64,000 bases of DNA from DATFDN01 sp963756545 (GCA_963756545.1 CAVWNY010000003.1:806001-870000), one strand, 5' to 3'; counted from the stretch's first letter, positions 1-7,977 are shown. The notes: generated from the letters alone by a model not told the origin. Program-made: numbers and translations.

Positions 1-63
1 GGCGGTCATGACAGGCAGGTCCTCCACGACGGGCAGGCTGAACGCCTCGTCATGAGATGGCAT
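1..63 (-). CDS. Possible 5' end of a gene running off the left edge
   Basis: An ATG at position 63 opens 21 codons on the minus strand with no stop before the window edge; the peptide begins MPSHDEAFSLPVVEDLP. I do not recognise the family, and no convincing ribosome binding site is visible. It could also be a chance open frame next to the decayed genes that follow. Confidence 0.3.
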   Translation of the reverse strand, partial: MPSHDEAFSLPVVEDLPVMTA

Positions 64-118
64 GGCAACGCGGGTGCAACAAGAATCATCGCGCTAGTCT
101 TTTTCGGGGTCGCCCGCA

Positions 119-292
119 TTCCCGCTCCAGCGCGGTGACCGCCAGCAGGGGGGAAGGTGCGAGCGGGTCGGTTCGCGTCAGCCGCGCGCTGCCGCCGGCC
201 AGCCGGAACGCGCCCGGCTCGCCCCGGCGCTGGGCGATGCCGTCGGGGAAGCCTGCTGCGATCAGCACCGCGGGGTTGCCGTCGGCTTGAGC
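119..292 (-). pseudogene. hrpB: Fragment of ATP-dependent helicase HrpB
   Basis: The minus-strand translation contains FPDGIAQRRGEPGAF followed by RLAGGSARLTRTDPLA and a hydrophobic stretch ending in ALERE. This matches the C-terminal region of HrpB-type DExH helicases, where a line of the type L-A-(F/Y)-P-D-R-I-A-(Q/K)-R-R-G precedes LANG-like and DPLA segments. Only about 58 residues remain of a protein normally above 800 residues, with no helicase motifs and no start, so this is a remnant. Family assignment rests on a short match. Confidence 0.5.
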
Positions 293-300
293 GCAGTCGT

Positions 301-558
301 GGTGCGTTTCGTAAGCACCGCGCTTCCCGCGGTGCCGGTCAATATCATGCGGCTGCACCATTGGCGGAACCTGACGATCCTCGCCTGGGGCGGGCTGTGC
401 GGGGGCATCTCCGTCGCGCTCGCGCTCAGCCTGCCGCCCTGCTCGTGCAGGACGCGCTGCTAACCGTGTGCTACGGGGTGGTGGTGTTCACCATCGTCAT
501 CCAGGGGCTGACGATGCCCTGGCTGATCCGGCGGCTGTTCGGCGAAGGGGAATCCTGA
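301..558 (+). pseudogene. C-terminal remnant of a CPA1-type Na+/H+ antiporter
   Basis: One frame reads ILAWGGLCGGISVALALSLPP, the conserved WGGLRGGISVALALSLP segment of NhaP/CPA1 sodium/proton antiporters. The sequence then moves to another frame reading DALLTVCYGVVVFTIVIQGL and ends PWLIRRLFGEGES, the usual end of these proteins. So only the last transmembrane segments remain, split by a frameshift near position 438. The 5' part of the gene is absent. Together with the hrpB fragment it shows that this side of the IS66 element is already decayed chromosome. Confidence 0.7.
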
Positions 559-708
559 TCCGATCCGCGAAGCGTCGCCCGCGGTGTCCAACTCGTCCGC
601 GGGCCGCGACCAAAGCTAGGCTGTGCGAGTATATCGTAAGCGTCCGGTGACGGCACCTCCTGGGCGGCGCGGTCTCGTTTGTTTGGCATCAGGCAGTGGG
701 TCTGGTGC

Positions 709-966
709 ATGGTGACGATGCGGCTGGTGAAGTCTTCGAGCATTCGGGCGATCGGCTACGACGAGGATGCGGAGGAGCTGTGGATCGAGTTTCACAGCTC
801 ACCCGGTGCCTATGGATACCAGGGCGTTCCCCACGGCGTCTTTGTCGAGCTTGAGGAGACCGAGTCCAAGGGCGGCTATGTCAACCGCGCGATCAAAGGC
901 CGGTTTCCGTATGAGCATCGGCCGCGGCCGTCCGGCAAGCGAGCGCAGCCTGGGCGCCGGCGCTAG
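709..966 (+). CDS. KTSC-domain protein carried inside IS66 copy 1
   Basis: The product contains IRAIGYDEDAEELWIEF, a G-x-Y-x-Y-x-GVP core (AYGYQGVP), and SKGGYVNRAIKGRFPYE. These match the KTSC domain, a small fold named after a Lys-tRNA-synthetase-C-terminal-like sequence and usually found in short uncharacterised proteins. I chose ATG 709 (MVTMRLVKSSSIRAIG); ATG 718 or 679 are alternatives and none has a strong ribosome binding site. The gene converges on tnpC and lies fully inside the target duplications, so it is cargo of the element. Its role in transposition or host fitness is unknown. Confidence 0.75.
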   Translation: MVTMRLVKSSSIRAIGYDEDAEELWIEFHSSPGAYGYQGVPHGVFVELEETESKGGYVNRAIKGRFPYEHRPRPSGKRAQPGRRR

Positions 967-1029
967 CAACATTGGTCGGTTCCACGATAAGCGTCCGGGC
1001 AGCCGCGTGGAGATAGCTGTTGAGGCGGT

Positions 1030-2687
1030 TCAGGCAGCGAGGCGCTGATCCAGTCGTGGGCGGACGTCGGCGAGATTCCACGGCAACAGCTCGGCGATAC
1101 GGTTCACGGGGTGGTCCGCGATGTACTGGATGACGCAGCGCAGGTAGGCCTCCGGGTCCAGGCCGTTCAGCTTCGCCGTCTCGATCAGGCTGTAGATCGC
1201 CGCCGCACGCTCGCCGCCGGCGTCCGATCCGGCGAAGGTCCAGTTGCGGCGGCCGACTGCGATCGGGCGCATCGCGCGTTCCGCGGCGGAGTTGTCGATG
1301 CAGGCGCGCCCATCGCGCAAGATCAGCGTCAGCGCCGCCCAGCGCGACGAGGCGTAGCGGATCGCCCCGGCCAGGTTGCTGCGTCCCGAGATGCGCGAAC
1401 GGGTCGCGTCGAGCCAGTCGCGCAGCTCGGCCATCAGCGGCGCGGCGTGTTCCTTGCGGGCACGTAGGCGCTGATCCGGCGGTCGGCCGCGGATCGTGTC
1501 CTCGATCCGGTAGAGAGTGGCGATCCGGTCCAGCGCTTCGCGGGCGAGCGGCGACTTGGTCGCCTCGTGCACGTCCCAGAACTTGCGCCGTGCGTGCGCC
1601 AAGCAGGCCGCCTCGACCACGCGGCCGTCGCCGTAGAGCCCGGCGAACCCGGCATACCCATCGGCCTGCAGGATGCCGCGGAACGTCCGCAGATGCTCGC
1701 GCGGATGCTCGCCCTTGCGGTCCGGCGAGTAGCGGTAGAGCGCCGCCGGCGGGTCCGTGCCGCCGAACGGCCGGTCGTCACGCACATAGGTCCAGAGCCG
1801 CGCCGTCCGCGTGCGGCCCAGTCCCGGCTCCAGCACAGGCACCACGGTGTCGTCGGCATGCACGCGCGCACCGGCCATGACGTGCCGTGCCAAGGCGTCG
1901 ATCAGCGGCCGCATCAGTCGCGCGGTCTGCCCACCATGTCGGCCAAGGTCGAGCGGCTGAGGTCGATGTCCTCGCGGGCGTAGATCTCGGCTTGGCGGTG
2001 CAGCGGCAGATGATCGCAGTATTTGGCGACCAGCACGTGCGCAAGCAGCCCCGGTCCGGCGCGGCCGCGACGGATCGGCAGGGAGGCCGCCGGCGCCTGC
2101 GTGATCGTCTCGCAGGAGCGGCACGACAACTTCGGCCGCACATGACGGACCACGCGGAACGACCCCGGCACGTAGTCCAGCAGCTCGGTCACGTCCTCGC
2201 CCAGGCGTCGCAGCGCCCCGCCGCAGGTGAGGCAGGCCCCGGTCTCCTCGTGGCAGGGCGCCGCATGCTCGACCACATCGCGCGGCAGCCTCTCGGGCAA
2301 GGGACGTCGGACCGGCTTGCGCGTCTCGGACTGCGTCACGGCGTCCACACCGGCATCGGGATCGTCCGGCGGCGCGGTCTCGGCCAGCAGCTCGTCGATG
2401 TCGGCCAGCGTCAGCTCGAGCTGCTCGACCTCGTCGCGGAGCTTCTCCGACGATCGGCCGAATGCCGCGCGCACTGCCCCGGCGAGCTTTGCCTTGAGCG
2501 CCTCGATCTCGAACCGCTGTTCGATGAGGCCGGCGCGCGCCGCCGCCAGCTCCACCTCCTGCGTCTGCCGGACGGCCTCGATCTCGGCCAGGCGCGCCGT
2601 CTGAGCGGCGAGCTCGGAGGCCTGTGCCGCGACCATCGCCCGCAGGGTGGAGACGTCGCTCGGCAGATCGGCGGGCGTGATCGGCAT
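1030..2687 (-). pseudogene. tnpC: IS66 transposase TnpC, frameshifted (copy 1)
   Basis: This is the copy of the intact DDE transposase at 5044-6702 but lacks one C in the C-run at about 1930-1932 (CTGCCCACC here; the other copy has CTGCCCCACC on the same strand sense). The reading frame therefore breaks after the sequence STLADMVG, upstream of the catalytic domain. N-terminal leucine-zipper-like and zinc-ribbon parts are in one frame; VHADDTVVPVLEPG and the C-terminal CIDNSAAERAMRP are in another. A substitution (GRVVEA here, GRVIEA in copy 2) also separates the copies. This copy would depend on TnpC supplied in trans. Confidence 0.92.
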
Positions 2688-2748
2688 GGGCAAAAGACTC
2701 GACCACGCATCCGCGTTGCACCAAGCAAAACCTGCAACGAAGCGCGGT

Positions 2749-3096
2749 TCAGCCGGCCATCTCCGGCTGCCAGGTGCGCGCCGGCGCGCGCCAGTCAATC
2801 CCCTCAGTCAGCATCGAGAGCTGCGCCGGCGTCAGTGACACCGCGCCCTCGGCCGTCGCCGGCCACACAAAGTGCCCACGTTCCAGCCGCTTGGCGTAGA
2901 GCACCAAGCCTTGGCCGTCCCAGAACAGCAGCTTGATCAGATGACCGCGCCGGCCCCGGAACGCGAAGACCTGGCCGCTGAATGGGTCGCGGTTGAGCTG
3001 CCGCGCCACCAGGGCAGCCAGACCGTCGAAGCCGCGGCGCATGTCGGTCGCCCCGGCCACCAGCCAAATTTTGACCCCCGCCGGCGGCGCGATCAT
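2749..3096 (-). CDS. tnpB: IS66 accessory protein TnpB (copy 1)
   Basis: The 115-residue product begins MIAPPAGVKIWLVAGATDMRRGFDGLAALV and contains FRGRRGHLIKLLFWDGQGLVLYAKRLERG. These are the hallmark segments of IS66 Orf2/TnpB, which is required together with TnpA and TnpC for transposition of three-gene IS66 elements. Its ATG overlaps the tnpA stop in an ATGA arrangement, implying translational coupling. The sequence is the same as in copy 2. There are about 60 bp to the tnpC start. Confidence 0.93.
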   Translation of the reverse strand: MIAPPAGVKIWLVAGATDMRRGFDGLAALVARQLNRDPFSGQVFAFRGRRGHLIKLLFWDGQGLVLYAKRLERGHFVWPATAEGAVSLTPAQLSMLTEGIDWRAPARTWQPEMAG

Positions 3097-3536
3097 CCGC
3101 GCAGCGCCGCGACCACCCGACGCAGCGCCGCCAAGCTGACGTCGCTATCGACCCGAACCCGCACGCCGCCATCAAGCTCGATCTCGATCATGCTACCGCG
3201 GCGGGCTTCGGTTGCTGGCCGAGGCGGTGCGGCACGCTTCTCGGGTGGTCGTGATTCGGTCACATGCACCGGCACGAGCCGTACCGCAGACGCCGACCCG
3301 ACCTGCGGCGCAGCAACGCGCCGCCAGCGATAGATCAGGCTTGTGCAGATGCCGTGCCGGCGTGCCACCTCCTGCACCCGTATCCCCGGCGCCATGGACT
3401 CCGACACCACGCGCGCGCGGAATGCTGCATCGTGCGCACGTCGACGCTCACCAACAATCTCGATCCGCTGCGTCGAAGCTTCTGTGGCAGCCACAGTGGC
3501 TGCCACACTCGCAGCCTCATGCTCGATCTCGTGCAT
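3093..3536 (-). CDS. tnpA: IS66 accessory protein TnpA (copy 1)
   Basis: A 147-residue protein with the helix-turn-helix segment RRRAHDAAFRARVVSESMAPGIRVQEVARRHGICTSLIYRWRR spanning roughly residues 31-73, as in IS66 OrfA/TnpA proteins. A short alanine/threonine repeat (VAATVAATEA) precedes it. The C-terminal tail (MIEIELDGGVRVRVDSDV) is also typical. The gene lies just inside the right terminus of copy 1 and overlaps tnpB by 4 bp. It is identical to the copy at 4195-4638. Confidence 0.93.
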   Translation of the reverse strand: MHEIEHEAASVAATVAATEASTQRIEIVGERRRAHDAAFRARVVSESMAPGIRVQEVARRHGICTSLIYRWRRVAAPQVGSASAVRLVPVHVTESRPPEKRAAPPRPATEARRGSMIEIELDGGVRVRVDSDVSLAALRRVVAALRG

Positions 3537-3688
3537 GCCTCCAGCACATCGCCCGAGGCTTATGCAGGCAAGGTGCCTCTCGGCGGACGCTTACAGTATA
3601 TCCGATGATTTGTCGCCTGATCACGCCGGTTATTCTGGCCTGGGTCGCCGTCTGCATGGTGGTCGGTGGCGCGGCTCATGCGCGCGCG

Positions 3689-3932
3689 GCGGATTTCGGC
3701 GGGGCAGCCAGTCTGGGCGACCTACACGAACGTGCATTCCGGTACTCGATCTGCTTCCGGCCGGCATAACCCGGCCCCAGCTGCTTTCCAGCGCCCACTG
3801 GGCGAGTGTCACAGATCCCGGAATATTCCACGAACGGGTCGACGCCTGCGCGGCGGTGATCACGTCCGGGGGAAAGGTGCCGGTGCCGGGGTGGGGTTTC
3901 GGCGACGCGTCCGGTCTTATGTAGCAAGCGCA
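3689..3932 (-). pseudogene. Remnant of a glucosaminidase/muramidase-domain gene
   Basis: The minus strand reads FPPDVITAAQASTRSWNIPGSV followed by TLAQWALESSWGRVMPAGS and GMHVRVGRPDW. This matches the glucosaminidase fold of cell-wall hydrolases (FlgJ C-terminus and phage endolysin type), whose core is I-P-x-S-V-T-L-A-Q-x-A-L-E-S-x-W-G with a catalytic Glu in the ALES motif. No complete start, and the downstream half is missing or out of frame. The fragment sits between the two IS66 copies and predates at least one of them. Confidence 0.6.
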
Positions 3933-3951
3933 CCTAGAGAGGGCATGCAGG

Positions 3952-4040
3952 TTATCCACAGCTCCAAGAGAACTTATCCCATGACTTGTGCACATATTCA
4001 TCCACAGATAATAACTCCATCGTTCCGAATCGGTTCTAGT
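3952..4040. other. AT-rich stretch with DnaA-box-like sites
   Basis: A perfect DnaA box TTATCCACA is at 3952-3960 and a one-mismatch box TCATCCACA at 3998-4006. A weaker TTATCCCAT is at 3973-3981, and the surrounding 130 bp is clearly more AT-rich than neighbouring DNA. Direct observation: boxes and base composition. Inference: it could be what is left of a DnaA-dependent plasmid or phage origin, or simply an AT-rich promoter region. No initiator gene is present beside it. Confidence 0.35.
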
Positions 4041-4194
4041 TTTACGGCTGCTTCTCTCTCAGAATGCAAGGGAAAAAATTCTTCTCTTAGGTGTGCTCTG
4101 ATCTCTTGCGCTCGGCAAGGCAAAGTGCGACATGGGGTAAGCGTCCGCCGAGAGGCACCTTGCCTGCATAAGCCTCGGGCGATGTGCTGGAGGC

Positions 4195-4638
4195 ATGCAC
4201 GAGATCGAGCATGAGGCTGCGAGTGTGGCAGCCACTGTGGCTGCCACAGAAGCTTCGACGCAGCGGATCGAGATTGTTGGTGAGCGTCGACGTGCGCACG
4301 ATGCAGCATTCCGCGCGCGCGTGGTGTCGGAGTCCATGGCGCCGGGGATACGGGTGCAGGAGGTGGCACGCCGGCACGGCATCTGCACAAGCCTGATCTA
4401 TCGCTGGCGGCGCGTTGCTGCGCCGCAGGTCGGGTCGGCGTCTGCGGTACGGCTCGTGCCGGTGCATGTGACCGAATCACGACCACCCGAGAAGCGTGCC
4501 GCACCGCCTCGGCCAGCAACCGAAGCCCGCCGCGGTAGCATGATCGAGATCGAGCTTGATGGCGGCGTGCGGGTTCGGGTCGATAGCGACGTCAGCTTGG
4601 CGGCGCTGCGTCGGGTGGTCGCGGCGCTGCGCGGATGA
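4195..4638 (+). CDS. tnpA: IS66 accessory protein TnpA (copy 2)
   Basis: Same 147-residue HTH protein as in copy 1 (GICTSLIYRWRR recognition-helix region). It begins 58 bp inside the left terminus of the element, so transcription probably starts within or just before the terminus. It is the first gene of the tnpA-tnpB-tnpC run and overlaps tnpB by 4 bp, which suggests that TnpA and TnpB are made in a fixed ratio. Confidence 0.94.
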   Translation: MHEIEHEAASVAATVAATEASTQRIEIVGERRRAHDAAFRARVVSESMAPGIRVQEVARRHGICTSLIYRWRRVAAPQVGSASAVRLVPVHVTESRPPEKRAAPPRPATEARRGSMIEIELDGGVRVRVDSDVSLAALRRVVAALRG

Positions 4639-4982
4639 TCGCGCCGCCGGCGGGGGTCAAAATTTGGCTGGTGGCCGGGGCGACCGACATGCGCCGCGGC
4701 TTCGACGGTCTGGCTGCCCTGGTGGCGCGGCAGCTCAACCGCGACCCATTCAGCGGCCAGGTCTTCGCGTTCCGGGGCCGGCGCGGTCATCTGATCAAGC
4801 TGCTGTTCTGGGACGGCCAAGGCTTGGTGCTCTACGCCAAGCGGCTGGAACGTGGGCACTTTGTGTGGCCGGCGACGGCCGAGGGCGCGGTGTCACTGAC
4901 GCCGGCGCAGCTCTCGATGCTGACTGAGGGGATTGACTGGCGCGCGCCGGCGCGCACCTGGCAGCCGGAGATGGCCGGCTGA
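4635..4982 (+). CDS. tnpB: IS66 accessory protein TnpB (copy 2)
   Basis: 115 residues, identical to copy 1. It contains KIWLVAGATDMRRGFDGLAAL and HLIKLLFWDGQGLVLYAKRL, the conserved IS66 Orf2 core. No catalytic residues are known for the family; genetic work on IS66 relatives shows that it is needed for transposition. It is followed after 61 bp by the tnpC start. Confidence 0.94.
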   Translation: MIAPPAGVKIWLVAGATDMRRGFDGLAALVARQLNRDPFSGQVFAFRGRRGHLIKLLFWDGQGLVLYAKRLERGHFVWPATAEGAVSLTPAQLSMLTEGIDWRAPARTWQPEMAG

Positions 4983-5043
4983 ACCGCGCTTCGTTGCAGG
5001 TTTTGCTTGGTGCAACGCGGATGCGTGGTCGAGTCTTTTGCCC

Positions 5044-6702
5044 ATGCCGATCACGCCCGCCGATCTGCCGAGCGACGTCTCCACCCTGCGGGCGATGGTC
5101 GCGGCACAGGCCTCCGAGCTCGCCGCTCAGACGGCGCGCCTGGCCGAGATCGAGGCCGTCCGGCAGACGCAGGAGGTGGAGCTGGCGGCGGCGCGCGCCG
5201 GCCTCATCGAACAGCGGTTCGAGATCGAGGCGCTCAAGGCAAAGCTCGCCGGGGCAGTGCGCGCGGCATTCGGCCGATCGTCGGAGAAGCTCCGCGACGA
5301 GGTCGAGCAGCTCGAGCTGACGCTGGCCGACATCGACGAGCTGCTGGCCGAGACCGCGCCGCCGGACGATCCCGATGCCGGTGTGGACGCCGTGACGCAG
5401 TCCGAGACGCGCAAGCCGGTCCGACGTCCCTTGCCCGAGAGGCTGCCGCGCGATGTGGTCGAGCATGCGGCGCCCTGCCACGAGGAGACCGGGGCCTGCC
5501 TCACCTGCGGCGGGGCGCTGCGACGCCTGGGCGAGGACGTGACCGAGCTGCTGGACTACGTGCCGGGGTCGTTCCGCGTGGTCCGTCATGTGCGGCCGAA
5601 GTTGTCGTGCCGCTCCTGCGAGACGATCACGCAGGCGCCGGCGGCCTCCCTGCCGATCCGTCGCGGCCGCGCCGGACCGGGGCTGCTTGCGCACGTGCTG
5701 GTCGCCAAATACTGCGATCATCTGCCGCTGCACCGCCAAGCCGAGATCTACGCCCGCGAGGACATCGACCTCAGCCGCTCGACCTTGGCCGACATGGTGG
5801 GGCAGACCGCGCGACTGATGCGGCCGCTGATCGACGCCTTGGCACGGCACGTCATGGCCGGTGCGCGCGTGCATGCCGACGACACCGTGGTGCCTGTGCT
5901 GGAGCCGGGACTGGGCCGCACGCGGACGGCGCGGCTCTGGACCTATGTGCGTGACGACCGGCCGTTCGGCGGCACGGACCCGCCGGCGGCGCTCTACCGC
6001 TACTCGCCGGACCGCAAGGGCGAGCATCCGCGCGAGCATCTGCGGACGTTCCGCGGCATCCTGCAGGCCGATGGGTATGCCGGGTTCGCCGGGCTCTACG
6101 GCGACGGCCGCGTGATCGAGGCGGCCTGCTTGGCGCACGCACGGCGCAAGTTCTGGGACGTGCACGAGGCGACCAAGTCGCCGCTCGCCCGCGAAGCGCT
6201 GGACCGGATCGCCACTCTCTACCGGATCGAGGACACGATCCGCGGCCGACCGCCGGATCAGCGCCTACGTGCCCGCAAGGAACACGCCGCGCCGCTGATG
6301 GCCGAGCTGCGCGACTGGCTCGACGCGACCCGTTCGCGCATCTCGGGACGCAGCAACCTGGCCGGGGCGATCCGCTACGCCTCGTCGCGCTGGGCGGCGC
6401 TGACGCTGATCTTGCGCGATGGGCGCGCCTGCATCGACAACTCCGCCGCGGAACGCGCGATGCGCCCGATCGCAGTCGGCCGCCGCAACTGGACCTTCGC
6501 CGGATCGGACGCCGGCGGCGAGCGTGCGGCGGCGATCTACAGCCTGATCGAGACGGCGAAGCTGAACGGCCTGGACCCGGAGGCCTACCTGCGCTGCGTC
6601 ATCCAGTACATCGCGGACCACCCCGTGAACCGTATCGCCGAGCTGTTGCCGTGGAATCTCGCCGACGTCCGCCCACGACTGGATCAGCGCCTCGCTGCCT
6701 GA
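5044..6702 (+). CDS. tnpC: IS66 transposase TnpC, intact
   Basis: 552 residues, a normal IS66 TnpC length. An N-terminal coiled-coil/leucine-zipper region (MPITPADLPSDVSTLRAMV onward) is followed by a zinc-ribbon-like part with CHEETGACLTCGG and CRSCE. The DDE core follows: VHADDTVVPVLEPG (first Asp), GYAGFAGLYGDGRVIEAACLAHARRKFWDVHE (second Asp plus the H-A-R-R-K-F signature), and CIDNSAAERAMRPIAVGRRNW (Glu). I prefer ATG 5044 over the in-frame ATG 4933, because the extra 37 residues overlap tnpB and do not resemble the family. This copy could mobilise both elements. Confidence 0.94.
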   Translation: MPITPADLPSDVSTLRAMVAAQASELAAQTARLAEIEAVRQTQEVELAAARAGLIEQRFEIEALKAKLAGAVRAAFGRSSEKLRDEVEQLELTLADIDELLAETAPPDDPDAGVDAVTQSETRKPVRRPLPERLPRDVVEHAAPCHEETGACLTCGGALRRLGEDVTELLDYVPGSFRVVRHVRPKLSCRSCETITQAPAASLPIRRGRAGPGLLAHVLVAKYCDHLPLHRQAEIYAREDIDLSRSTLADMVGQTARLMRPLIDALARHVMAGARVHADDTVVPVLEPGLGRTRTARLWTYVRDDRPFGGTDPPAALYRYSPDRKGEHPREHLRTFRGILQADGYAGFAGLYGDGRVIEAACLAHARRKFWDVHEATKSPLAREALDRIATLYRIEDTIRGRPPDQRLRARKEHAAPLMAELRDWLDATRSRISGRSNLAGAIRYASSRWAALTLILRDGRACIDNSAAERAMRPIAVGRRNWTFAGSDAGGERAAAIYSLIETAKLNGLDPEAYLRCVIQYIADHPVNRIAELLPWNLADVRPRLDQRLAA

Positions 6703-6765
6703 ACCGCCTCAACAGCTATCTCCACGCGGCTGCCCGGACGCTTATCGTGGAACCGACCAATGTTG

Positions 6766-7023
6766 CTAGCGCCGGCGCCCAGGCTGCGCTCGCTTGCCGG
6801 ATGGCCGCGGCCGATGCTCATACGGAAACCGGCCTTTGATCGCGCGGTTGACATAGCCGCCCTTGGACTCGGTCTCCTCAAGCTCGACAAAGACGCCGTG
6901 GGGAACGCCCTGGTATCCATAGGCACCGGGTGAGCTGTGAAACTCGATCCACAGCTCCTCCGCATCCTCGTCGTAGCCGATCGCCCGAATGCTCGAAGAC
7001 TTCACCAGCCGCATCGTCACCAT
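6766..7023 (-). CDS. KTSC-domain protein carried inside IS66 copy 2
   Basis: Same protein as at 709-966 and in the same relative place: between the tnpC 3' end and the terminus, pointing back at tnpC. One silent substitution in this region separates the copies (GGATGG here, CCGTCC complement there). The open frame is preserved in both copies, which is compatible with selection, although the copies are too young for that to be strong evidence. Confidence 0.75.
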   Translation of the reverse strand: MVTMRLVKSSSIRAIGYDEDAEELWIEFHSSPGAYGYQGVPHGVFVELEETESKGGYVNRAIKGRFPYEHRPRPSGKRAQPGRRR

Positions 7024-7127
7024 GCACCAGACCCACTGCCTGATGCCAAACAAACGAGACCGCGCCGCCCAGGAGGTGCCGTCACCGGACGCTTACGACA
7101 TGGGCGGCGTTCAGAACGGACGTTCGC

Positions 7128-7769
7128 GTGCCACACGACCTCGAACTTAAGTCGCTGCTTGAGGGCCATCAGAGGCTTACGGAGCACGTCCTAGATAGCC
7201 TCGCGCGCAAGGCGGCTGCCGTGGACAAGCGCGAACACGACTTTCACCTCAGATGTGAATCTGAACGCCAGGAGATTGCTGCGGAGCGTGAGGCCGTCTT
7301 GAAGGCCGATCAACTATATCGCCGCAGCTTTGTTCACGACCGTGATGAGGACGCGATCGAAGATGAAGAGGTGATGCCGCCTCGTGAGGATCACGACACG
7401 ACAGATGCCATCGTAGCAGAACAGCGACCCCTTCTGGAACGCAGCAGGCCCAAAGCCCGGATCGGCGACAAACGATATCGACGATTTCATGCATTGCGGT
7501 CCGGAGCCATCCTAGGTCCGGAAGCACTGGCTCAGATTACGGGTGAAGATGTGGCCAGCTTGAAAGCTCAGATATCAGGCGATCTGGTTGACGGTTTCAT
7601 TGTTAGGCACGCGAGCGGCGCGTACGAGATTACCCATGATGGTATTGATCTTCTCAATCGCTTTGAGGCTTACCGAAAGGGGAAGGGCGAGCCTCTTCCC
7701 TCCCTCGACAGCGCCGCTGAGAGCGCTGGCGATGACCGTGGAACCCACGACATAGAAGGAGCTATGTAG
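7128..7769 (+). CDS. Hypothetical protein, coiled coil plus winged-helix-like C-terminus
   Basis: 213 residues from a GTG start. Residues about 10-75 are charged and helical (LLEGHQRLTEHVLDSLARKAAAVDKRE...), likely a coiled coil. Residues about 110-190 (KRYRRFHALRSGAILGPEALAQI through YEITHDGIDLLNRFEAYRKGKG) resemble the helices and wing of a small winged-helix domain, a T-H-D-G-I-D-L-L-like wing being common in such folds. I do not recognise the family. It starts 32 bp after the IS66 copy 2 end, so its original promoter has been separated from it; the start codon choice is uncertain. Confidence 0.6.
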   Translation: MPHDLELKSLLEGHQRLTEHVLDSLARKAAAVDKREHDFHLRCESERQEIAAEREAVLKADQLYRRSFVHDRDEDAIEDEEVMPPREDHDTTDAIVAEQRPLLERSRPKARIGDKRYRRFHALRSGAILGPEALAQITGEDVASLKAQISGDLVDGFIVRHASGAYEITHDGIDLLNRFEAYRKGKGEPLPSLDSAAESAGDDRGTHDIEGAM

Positions 7770-7772
7770 GAG

Positions 7773-7826
7773 ATGATCGCTATCAATCGCATCCTCGGCG
7801 CGCGCTACGGGCCGCGCCGAAAGTAA
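7773..7826 (+). CDS. Possible 17-residue micro-ORF
   Basis: ATG 7773 is preceded by TAGGAG at a good distance, and the frame reads MIAINRILGARYGPRRK then stop. It starts 3 bp after the preceding gene and ends 1 bp before a strong hairpin. Translational coupling is plausible. There is no homology that I recognise, so this is a positional inference only. Confidence 0.25.
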   Translation: MIAINRILGARYGPRRK

Positions 7827-7827
7827 C

Positions 7828-7862
7828 GCCGGGTAGACGAGCTGGACCCTCGTCTACCCGGC
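7828..7862 (+). terminator. Strong stem-loop, terminator-like
   Basis: Perfect 14-bp arms (GCCGGGTAGACGAG at 7828-7841 and its reverse complement at 7849-7862) enclose a 7-nt loop. No T-run follows on the plus strand, so intrinsic termination is not certain; it may stabilise the 3' end or act with Rho. Confidence 0.55.
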
Positions 7863-7977
7863 AGAAGCGATTCAGCTAGCTACAGCTTTGAACCCAGGGC
7901 GCTAACCCGGACATAGAATCGCACGTCCGGCGCTGGAATTCAAGGCTGTTCCGTGTCTTTTCGAAGGAACCGCCAAA

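Larger units (their letters stand above)
636..3594 (-). mobile_element. IS66-family element, copy 1 (2959 bp)
   Basis: The ends are GTAAGCGTCCGGTGACGG at the left and, read inward, GTAAGCGTCCGCCGAGAGG at the right, the GTAAGCG-type termini of IS66. The element is flanked by a perfect 8-bp target duplication, AGTATATC at 628-635 and 3595-3602, as expected for IS66. Transposition genes tnpA, tnpB and tnpC read leftward, and a KTSC-domain gene lies between the tnpC 3' end and the left terminus. It is a near-identical inverted copy of the element at 4137-7096; the 1-bp length difference is a deletion in tnpC. Removing it rejoins CTGTGCG-AGTATATC-CGATGATT. Confidence 0.96.
4137..7096 (+). mobile_element. 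IS66-family element, copy 2 (2960 bp), intact
   Basis: It carries the same termini as copy 1, starting GTAAGCGTCCGCCGAGAGG at 4137 and ending ...CCGGACGCTTAC at 7096. It is flanked by its own perfect 8-bp duplication GACATGGG (4129-4136 and 7097-7104). All three transposition genes are open, so this copy looks functional. It is oriented opposite to copy 1, with 542 bp between them. Because each copy has its own target duplication, the two inserted independently rather than as a composite transposon. Near-identity implies recent activity. Confidence 0.97.

Noticed and set aside
3952..4040. Chromosomal origin of replication (oriC)
   Set aside because: Only one perfect and one near-perfect DnaA box, no dnaA, hemE, parA or gidA neighbours, and the DNA is wedged between two insertion elements.
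4933..5043. Longer tnpC start at ATG 4933
   Set aside because: The extra 37 residues overlap tnpB and read as an out-of-frame tnpB tail; the family start MPITPADLP is at 5044.
4795..6165. 456-residue minus-strand frame opposite IS66 tnpB/tnpC
   Set aside because: It overlaps intact tnpB and tnpC completely and lacks any recognisable domain.
636..7096. Composite transposon made of two IS66 copies
   Set aside because: Each IS copy has its own different perfect 8-bp target duplication on both sides, so each inserted alone. A composite element would share one duplication at the outer ends.
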